Source: SG8-41 sp035620515
GTDB lineage: Bacteria; Pseudomonadota; Gammaproteobacteria; Burkholderiales; SG8-41
Reading direction: 5' to 3'
NCBI GenBank assembly: GCA_035620515.1
Contig: DASPGR010000340.1
Location: forward strand, 1-11,560
DNA length: 11,560 nucleotides
The notes under the pieces were generated by a model that made no database searches, had not been told where the DNA came from, and saw only the letters and a program-made list of their open reading frames with translations. How positions within the stretch are numbered: the stretch's first letter is position 1; every line of letters starts with the position of its first letter. Positions 7,281 to 11,560 of this stretch are shown in pieces. The translations under genes were made by a program, and so were the position numbers.

Positions 7281-7949
7281 GTGGTACGACGAACGAAGGA
7301 CGAGGCGCTCGAGACACGCAACCGGATCCTCGACGCAGCCGAGCGCGTGTTCGGCGCAAACGGGGTGTCGCGAACATCGCTCGAGGACGTGGCGAAGGCC
7401 GCCGGCGTTACGCGCGGCGCAATTTACTGGCATTTCAAGGATAAGAGTGACCTTTTTACCGCCATGGTCAATCGCGTGACGCTGCCGATGGAGGGCATGG
7501 TCGCGCGCAGCAGCGAGGAGGCGGCGGCCGATCCGCTTGCATCGCTCAAGGCCGCCGCGGTTTTCGCGCTGAAGCGCACGGCGACCGATCCGCAATGCCA
7601 GCGCGTGTTCGATGTCGTTACTCACAAGTGCGAGTACCTGGACGAGATGGCGGGCGTGAAGCGGCGGATCAGCAGCGTCGAGAAGGGCTGTCTCGACCGG
7701 GCGGAGGCCGCGCTACGCAACGCGGTCAAGCGCGGCCAACTGCCTTCGGGCGTCAATGCCCGGCTCGCGGCGATCGGGTTGGACGCGATGCTCTACGGCC
7801 TCATCAGCAAGTGGCTCGCCGACCCCGACTACTTCGCTCTTGCGCGCAATGCCGGCGCGGTCGTCGATATTTATCTCGAGGGGCTTCGCAGCAACTCACG
7901 CCGCACGGGCCGCGCGAGAAAGCGGCCAAAGGCGCGCCACAAGCGCTGA
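7281..7949 (+). CDS. TetR-family repressor of the efflux operon (AcrR/TtgR type)
   Basis: The product (222 residues) is a dimeric ligand-sensing repressor. Seen: N-terminal DNA-binding domain with TRNRILDAAERVFGANG (12-28) and the recognition HTH TSLEDVAKAAGVTRGAIYWHFKDKSDLF (32-59), nearly canonical for AcrR/TtgR; C-terminal ligand domain with the AcrR-subfamily signature VTHKCEYLDEMAGV (113-126). The last 20 residues are Arg/Lys-rich, a short basic tail beyond the usual AcrR end. It is divergent from the pump operon with the AcrR-like palindrome between them, so the likely role is local repression relieved by hydrophobic pump substrates. The ligand itself cannot be deduced. It ends only 11 bases from the stop of the convergent E1 gene, with no clear terminator between them. 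Confidence 0.96.
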   Translation: MVRRTKDEALETRNRILDAAERVFGANGVSRTSLEDVAKAAGVTRGAIYWHFKDKSDLFTAMVNRVTLPMEGMVARSSEEAAADPLASLKAAAVFALKRTATDPQCQRVFDVVTHKCEYLDEMAGVKRRISSVEKGCLDRAEAALRNAVKRGQLPSGVNARLAAIGLDAMLYGLISKWLADPDYFALARNAGAVVDIYLEGLRSNSRRTGRARKRPKARHKR

Positions 7950-7960
7950 GCTCGCCTGAT

Positions 7961-10633
7961 TCACGCATCCCATGGATGCGGCGTGTCGGCCTTGATGCTG
8001 TAGCGCGCGATCGCATCTGCAACGACCGACGTCTTGATCGCTCCCTCATCGGCGAGCGCTTTGAGCATTGCGATAACGATGTGCGCGCGGCTCACCTCGA
8101 AGAAATCCCGCAGCGCGGCGCGCGTGTCGCTCCGTCCGTACCCGTCGGTCCCGAGCGTAACGTAGCGCCGCGTCACCCACGGGCGTATGAGGTCGGCGAC
8201 GGCACGCACGTAATCGCTTGCGGCAACGATCGGGCCTGCCGTGCCGTCCAGGCAGCGCTCGACGTAGGTCTTTTCTGCCGTCCCCGCACTAAATCGGCTT
8301 TGTCGCTCGATTCCCATGGCGGAGCGCCTCAGCTCCGTAAAGCTCGTCACGCTCCAGACGTTGGCCGCGATGCCCCAGTCCTTCTCGAGCAGGTCGGCTG
8401 CAGCGATCGCCTCGCGCAGGATCGTGCCGCTTCCAAGTAGCTGCGTCCGGGCGCCTTTGCGCTCTTTCAGCAGGTACATGCCCTGCAGGATTCCTTCCTC
8501 CGCGTCCTGCGGCAGCGCCGGGTGCGAGTAGTTTTCGTTCATTACCGTGAGGTAATAGAACACGTCCTCCTGCTCCTCCAGCATGCGGCGCATGCCGTCG
8601 CGCACGATCACGGTGAGCTCATAGCCGAAGCACGGGTCATAGGCACGGCAGTTGGGTTGCGTCGAGGCGATGAGATGGCTGGATCCGTCCTGGTGCTGAA
8701 GCCCCTCGCCCGAGAGCGTCGTGCGGCCCGCGGTTGCGCCCACGAGAAAGCCGCGCGAGCGGCAGTCGCCGGCCTGCCAGATGAGATCGCCGACGCGCTG
8801 GAAGCCGAAGACCGAATAGAAGACGTAGAACGGCAGCATCGGCGTGCCGTGCACGCTGTACGCGGTCGCGGCAGCGGTCCACGATGAGATCGCCCCCGCC
8901 TCGTTGATGCCTTCCTCGAGTATCTGCCCTTCCTGCGCCTCCTTGTAATAGAGGAGCTCGTCGCGGTCCTCGGGCTCGTAGAGCTGCCCGACCGATGAGT
9001 AGATCGCAACCTGCCGGAAGAGAGACTGCATGCCGAAGGTACGCGCCTCATCGGCCACGATAGGCACGACGCGCTTACCGATGCCCGCGTCCCTGAGCAG
9101 TTGAGAGAGCATCCGCACAAACACCATCGTCGTGGATTCCTCGCGCCCGCCCGAGCCTTCCAGCAACCGCGCGAAACTCGCGAGGGCGGGAACGGCGAGC
9201 TTCGGCGCCGAGCGCGAACGTGCGGGAAGATAGCCTCCCAGGGCCTGCCGCCTCGCGTGGAGGTAGCGCATCTCGACGCTGTCCGCGGCGGGCTTGAAGA
9301 AGCGCAGCGCCTTCACATCCTCGTCGGAGAGCGGCACCGCGAAGCGGTCGCGGAAGGCGATGAGCGCCTCGTCCTCGAGCTTCTTCTGCTGGTGCGCGCC
9401 CATCTTGCCCTGGCCCCAGTGGCCCATGCCGTAGCCCTTCTTGGTCTGGGCGAGGATCACCGTGGGCTGACCCTTGTGTTGAACCGCGGCGAGGTATGCG
9501 GCGTAGATCTTCACCGGGTCGTGGCCCCCGCGGCGCAGGCGATCGATGTCGTCGTCCGAAAGATGGGCGACGATCGCCTGCAGCTCGGGATACTTGTTGA
9601 AGAAATGCTCGCGGTTGAAGCGCCCGTCGGTCGCGGCGTATTTCTGGAACTCGCCGTCGACGGTCTCGTGCAGGCGCCTGAGGATCACGCTCTCCGTGTC
9701 GCGGGCAAAAAGCGGATCCCAGTCCGAGCCCCACAGGAGCTTGATGACATTCCAGCCCGCGCCGGCAAAGAGGCCTTCGAGCTCCTGGATGATCGATCCG
9801 TTTCCGCGGACGGGGCCGTCGAGGCGCTGCAGATTGCAGTTAACGACGAAGATCAGGTTATCAAGGCCTTCGCGCGCGGCGAGCGAGAGGCCGGCGAGCG
9901 ATTCGGGCTCGTCCATCTCTCCATCGCCGACAAAGGCCCAGACCTTGCGTCCCGCGGTGTCGAGGATGCCGCGGTGCTTGAGATAACGCATGAAGCGGGC
10001 CTGATAGATGGCATTCACCGGGCCGAGCCCCATCGACGCATTGGGAAACTGCCAGAACTCCGGCATCAGGAACGGATGGCAATAGGAAGAGAGCCCGCGT
10101 CCGCCCGCCTCGCGCCGGTAGTGGGCGAGGGCGTCTTCGCTCATGCGGCCTTCGAGGTAAGCGCGCGCGTACACGCCGGGCGCCGCATGCGGCTGGAACC
10201 AGACGAGATCGCCCGCTTGCCCGGCGCGAAGGAAATGATTGAGGCCGACCTCGAAGAGATCGGCGATGGAGGCGTAGGTCGCGATATGGCCGCCGAGCTC
10301 GGGATGATCGCGGTTGGCGCGCACCACCATGGCGAGCGCGTTCCAGCGCACGACCGAGCTGATCCTCTGCTCGGTCTCGAGGTTGCCGGGAAACTGCGGC
10401 TGTTCCGCGAGCGGGATCGTGTTGCAATAAGGCGTGTTGAAAACCGGGGGCAGGGGCACCCGCAGGGCCCGCGCCTGGTCGAGAAGCTTGCGCAGGATGA
10501 AAGTCGCGCGTTCGCCGCCCTCGTTTCTCACGAGCGAGTCGAAGGCTTCCTGCCAGTCCCTGGTTTCCACGGGATCGGCATCGGCGGGCATGACGCGCCA
10601 GAAGGCGCTGGTGATATCGGAAAGGTCCGTCAT
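7961..10633 (-). CDS. aceE: Homodimeric-type 2-oxoacid dehydrogenase E1 (AceE family; pyruvate or, MdeB-like, 2-oxobutyrate)
   Basis: The product (890 residues; E. coli AceE 887) is the thiamine-diphosphate enzyme that decarboxylates a 2-oxoacid and passes the acyl group to a lipoyl E2. ThDP motif: GDG 236-238 to NCN 265-267. All E. coli AceE catalytic positions have counterparts: His116 (H106), His149 (H142), Tyr184 (Y177), Lys399 (K392), His414 (H407), Asp528/Glu529 (D521/E522), Glu578 (E571), His647 (H640). Differences: FQPH at 146-149 where E. coli has FQGH, and GSSH at 650-653 for GHSH. ATG 10633 is preferred (GGAG six bases upstream, AceE-like N terminus); GTG 10672 would add 13 residues without a good ribosome site. 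No aceF or lpd follows; the next gene converges on it. With the divergent Lrp regulator this resembles mdeB/mdeR of Pseudomonas putida, so the symbol aceE names the family, not a proven housekeeping role. Confidence 0.95.
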   Translation of the reverse strand: MTDLSDITSAFWRVMPADADPVETRDWQEAFDSLVRNEGGERATFILRKLLDQARALRVPLPPVFNTPYCNTIPLAEQPQFPGNLETEQRISSVVRWNALAMVVRANRDHPELGGHIATYASIADLFEVGLNHFLRAGQAGDLVWFQPHAAPGVYARAYLEGRMSEDALAHYRREAGGRGLSSYCHPFLMPEFWQFPNASMGLGPVNAIYQARFMRYLKHRGILDTAGRKVWAFVGDGEMDEPESLAGLSLAAREGLDNLIFVVNCNLQRLDGPVRGNGSIIQELEGLFAGAGWNVIKLLWGSDWDPLFARDTESVILRRLHETVDGEFQKYAATDGRFNREHFFNKYPELQAIVAHLSDDDIDRLRRGGHDPVKIYAAYLAAVQHKGQPTVILAQTKKGYGMGHWGQGKMGAHQQKKLEDEALIAFRDRFAVPLSDEDVKALRFFKPAADSVEMRYLHARRQALGGYLPARSRSAPKLAVPALASFARLLEGSGGREESTTMVFVRMLSQLLRDAGIGKRVVPIVADEARTFGMQSLFRQVAIYSSVGQLYEPEDRDELLYYKEAQEGQILEEGINEAGAISSWTAAATAYSVHGTPMLPFYVFYSVFGFQRVGDLIWQAGDCRSRGFLVGATAGRTTLSGEGLQHQDGSSHLIASTQPNCRAYDPCFGYELTVIVRDGMRRMLEEQEDVFYYLTVMNENYSHPALPQDAEEGILQGMYLLKERKGARTQLLGSGTILREAIAAADLLEKDWGIAANVWSVTSFTELRRSAMGIERQSRFSAGTAEKTYVERCLDGTAGPIVAASDYVRAVADLIRPWVTRRYVTLGTDGYGRSDTRAALRDFFEVSRAHIVIAMLKALADEGAIKTSVVADAIARYSIKADTPHPWDA

Positions 10634-10741
10634 GGGCTGCTCCGCATGGATCGAGAATGGCGAATCGTGCACCGCGGGCTCGCGCCTCGAGCACGCCTTT
10701 CATGCTAGCGCGGGCAGGGCGGCATAGGGTTGCGTTCGGAG

Positions 10742-10771
10742 TTGACAGGCGGGCCTAATGCGGAATTTAAT
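10742..10771 (+). promoter_or_regulatory. Candidate sigma-70 promoter of the Lrp-type regulator
   Basis: A perfect -35 TTGACA (10742-10747) is followed after 18 bases by TTTAAT (10766-10771, five of six matches). The predicted start near 10778 falls inside the near-palindrome at 10770-10797, fitting autoregulation. Confidence 0.55.
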
Positions 10772-10795
10772 ATCTCATAAATGACATTTTGAGAA
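10767..10795 (-). promoter_or_regulatory. Candidate promoter of the E1 gene
   Basis: On the minus strand TTCTCA (10790-10795) and TATTAA (10767-10772) are spaced by 17 bases, each a four-of-six match. It would give a leader of about 125 bases before ATG 10633. It overlaps both the opposite promoter and the near-palindrome, so one bound regulator could govern both directions. The match is modest, as expected for an activated promoter. Confidence 0.35.
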
Positions 10796-10797
10796 AT
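10770..10797. promoter_or_regulatory. Near-palindrome, likely binding site of the Lrp-type regulator
   Basis: The site has half-sites ATATCTCATAAATG and CATTTTGAGAAAT-like sequence; nine of fourteen base pairs are symmetric, with the uninterrupted core arms TCTCA and TGAGA. It is an AT-rich island in a GC-rich region, located between the divergent E1 and Lrp genes and over both candidate promoters. Lrp/AsnC proteins bind such imperfect AT-rich palindromes. The symmetry is visible; the binding protein is inferred. Confidence 0.5.
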
Positions 10798-10800
10798 AAA

Positions 10801-11310
10801 ATGCCGGAATCAGGCCTTGACGCGATAGATTGGAAGATACTCGACCGGCTGCAGCAGGACGCGCGCATCGCCAATGTCGACCTCGCGCGCGCGGTAAACC
10901 TCTCGCCCTCGCCGTGCCTGAACCGGGTGCGGCGCCTCGAAGAGGCCGGAATCGTCAGCCACTACGTGACGCTGCTCGACGCGTTCAAGCTCGGGCTGAC
11001 CGTAAGCGTATTCATCCAGGTGAGCCTCGAGAAGCAGATGCGCAATGCCCTCGACGCGTTCGAGAGCTCGGTCCTCGCGCGCGAGGAAGTCATGGAGTGC
11101 TATCTGATGACGGGCGACGCGGACTACCTGCTGCGCGTCGTGGTGCCGGACATGCCTTCCCTCGAGCGGTTCATCGTGGATTACCTCGCGCGCATCCCGG
11201 GGGTGTCGAACATCCGCTCGAGCTTCGCGTTGAAGCAGGTGAAATACAAGACGGCCCTGCCGCTGCCGAAGGCCCCGGCAAGGGCCCCCGGCAGAACCGC
11301 GCGCTCGTGA
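10801..11310 (+). CDS. Lrp/AsnC-family transcriptional regulator (MdeR/BkdR-like position)
   Basis: The product (169 residues) is of normal Lrp/AsnC size. Seen: winged HTH, starting LDAIDWKILDRLQQDARIANVDLA (6-29) and continuing through recognition region LSPSPCLNRVRRLEEAGIV (34-52); then the RAM ligand-binding/oligomerisation domain with MTGDADYLLRVVV (103-115) and the closing IPGVSNIRSSFALKQVKYKTALP. ATG 10801 begins right at the family N terminus; a TTG at 10789 would add four residues. The ribosome site is poor (GAG at about nine bases). A short Pro/Arg-rich tail follows residue 153. Lrp-type regulators usually respond to amino acids. Divergent from the E1 gene with a shared palindrome, it probably controls E1 and itself; an activator role, as for MdeR in the mde locus, is inference. 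Confidence 0.95.
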   Translation: MPESGLDAIDWKILDRLQQDARIANVDLARAVNLSPSPCLNRVRRLEEAGIVSHYVTLLDAFKLGLTVSVFIQVSLEKQMRNALDAFESSVLAREEVMECYLMTGDADYLLRVVVPDMPSLERFIVDYLARIPGVSNIRSSFALKQVKYKTALPLPKAPARAPGRTARS

Positions 11311-11337
11311 TGCTGGCTGCGTGTTGGCAACGCGCGG

Positions 11338-11517
11338 TCAGATGCGCCGCGCCGGACGATCTCCGCCCCTGAGCAGCAGCGCTGCCCGGCTGTAATTGAC
11401 CAGAAAGTGCTGTGTGAGTCGAAGCGCGGCGCGGCCAAGCCGCCTGCTCGCACGCAGCCACTCCGCCGCCGCGGCCCCGAAATTCCGTGTTGGTGCCCTG
11501 GCAATGATGGCTTCCAT
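11338..11517 (-). CDS. Possible small basic protein, unknown function
   Basis: The ORF has 59 codons from ATG 11517 to TGA at 11338-11340, preceded by a strong AAGGAG seven bases upstream. The product is Arg/Ala/Leu-rich and basic, with a central stretch LRLTQHFLVNYSRAALLLRGG that could form an amphipathic helix; there is no signal peptide, transmembrane helix or motif I recognise. It converges on the Lrp gene, with 27 bases between stops. For: the ribosome site, an ATG start and a defined stop. Against: short length and codon choices (AGG, ACA, CCA, GGA) less GC-extreme than the neighbours. Its promoter region runs off the window; a 5-bp inverted repeat GGTCC/GGACC lies at 11538-11552. Confidence 0.42.
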   Translation of the reverse strand: MEAIIARAPTRNFGAAAAEWLRASRRLGRAALRLTQHFLVNYSRAALLLRGGDRPARRI

Positions 11518-11560
11518 GTTCGATCTCCTTGCTGATGGGTCCGGTAGGGACCTGACAGGA

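Noticed and set aside
6310..7479. 389-codon plus-strand open frame crossing the adaptor gene, the operator region and the start of the TetR gene
   Set aside because: It runs through an obvious control region, has no recognisable motif, and overlaps two well-supported genes in other frames.
9861..10703. ATG at 10703 as a leader peptide or longer start upstream of E1
   Set aside because: That frame never stops before entering the E1 gene and is out of frame with it; the product is arginine-rich shadow sequence with no leader-peptide features.
9101..10708. 535-codon plus-strand open frame antisense to the E1 gene
   Set aside because: Complement of a GC-rich coding gene; the translation has no family motifs, and the E1 on the opposite strand is unmistakable.
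11263..11294. GC-rich hairpin at the end of the Lrp gene (CTGCCG/CGGCAG arms) as a terminator
   Set aside because: It lies inside the coding sequence for the Pro/Ala/Arg tail, has mismatches and no T run.
11296..11338. ACCGCGCG/CGCGCGGT inverted repeat around the Lrp stop codon as a terminator
   Set aside because: The arms are perfect over 8 bp, but the 27-base loop is long and no T run follows on either strand; it may be chance in GC-rich DNA.

Overview
The window is GC-rich (strong G/C bias at third codon positions, long antisense open frames) and comes from a Gram-negative bacterium: it encodes a tripartite inner membrane/periplasm/outer membrane pump with two lipoproteins, and a homodimeric-type AceE-family E1. 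Gene content and protein style suggest a betaproteobacterium or related proteobacterium, but nothing here fixes the genus.

Layout from left to right. (1) 1-579, minus: the N-terminal part of a type I periplasmic-binding-protein (sugar-binding-like) gene that runs off the left edge. It lacks a visible signal peptide and starts immediately after a strong terminator. (2) 590-617: rho-independent terminator on the minus strand. (3) 658-1098, minus: a small VOC (glyoxalase/extradiol dioxygenase fold) protein. (4) 1224-7089, minus: a tightly packed RND efflux operon, transcribed adaptor (5878-7089), pump (2662-5865), outer membrane factor (1224-2672). (5) 7090-7280: divergent control region carrying a TTACATACA-N8-TGTATGTAA palindrome that strongly resembles the E. 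coli AcrR operator and overlaps a candidate promoter for the pump operon. (6) 7281-7949, plus: the AcrR/TtgR-type TetR repressor. (7) 7961-10633, minus: a full-length thiamine-diphosphate-dependent 2-oxoacid dehydrogenase E1 of the AceE family. (8) 10634-10800: second divergent control region with candidate back-to-back promoters and a near-palindrome. (9) 10801-11310, plus: an Lrp/AsnC regulator. (10) 11338-11517, minus: a possible small basic protein of unknown function.

Two functional modules stand out. The first is a self-regulated multidrug/solvent-type efflux system: the TetR repressor probably sits on the palindrome and blocks adaptor-pump-outer-membrane-factor transcription until a hydrophobic ligand releases it. 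The second is an E1 gene with no E2 or E3 beside it on the sequenced side, facing an Lrp-type regulator. Housekeeping aceE is normally followed by E2 (aceF) and often E3 (lpd), whereas an AceE-type E1 under a divergent Lrp-family regulator is the arrangement of the Pseudomonas putida mde (methionine catabolism) locus, mdeB/mdeR. The best inference is therefore an amino-acid-responsive 2-oxobutyrate/pyruvate dehydrogenase E1 that borrows E2/E3 from elsewhere.

Most genes belong to well-known families. I see no CRISPR array, tRNA, rRNA, insertion sequence or phage gene. The points worth a second look are the orphan E1/Lrp pair, the two operator-like palindromes, the signal-less binding protein behind the terminator, and the small ORF at the right edge.
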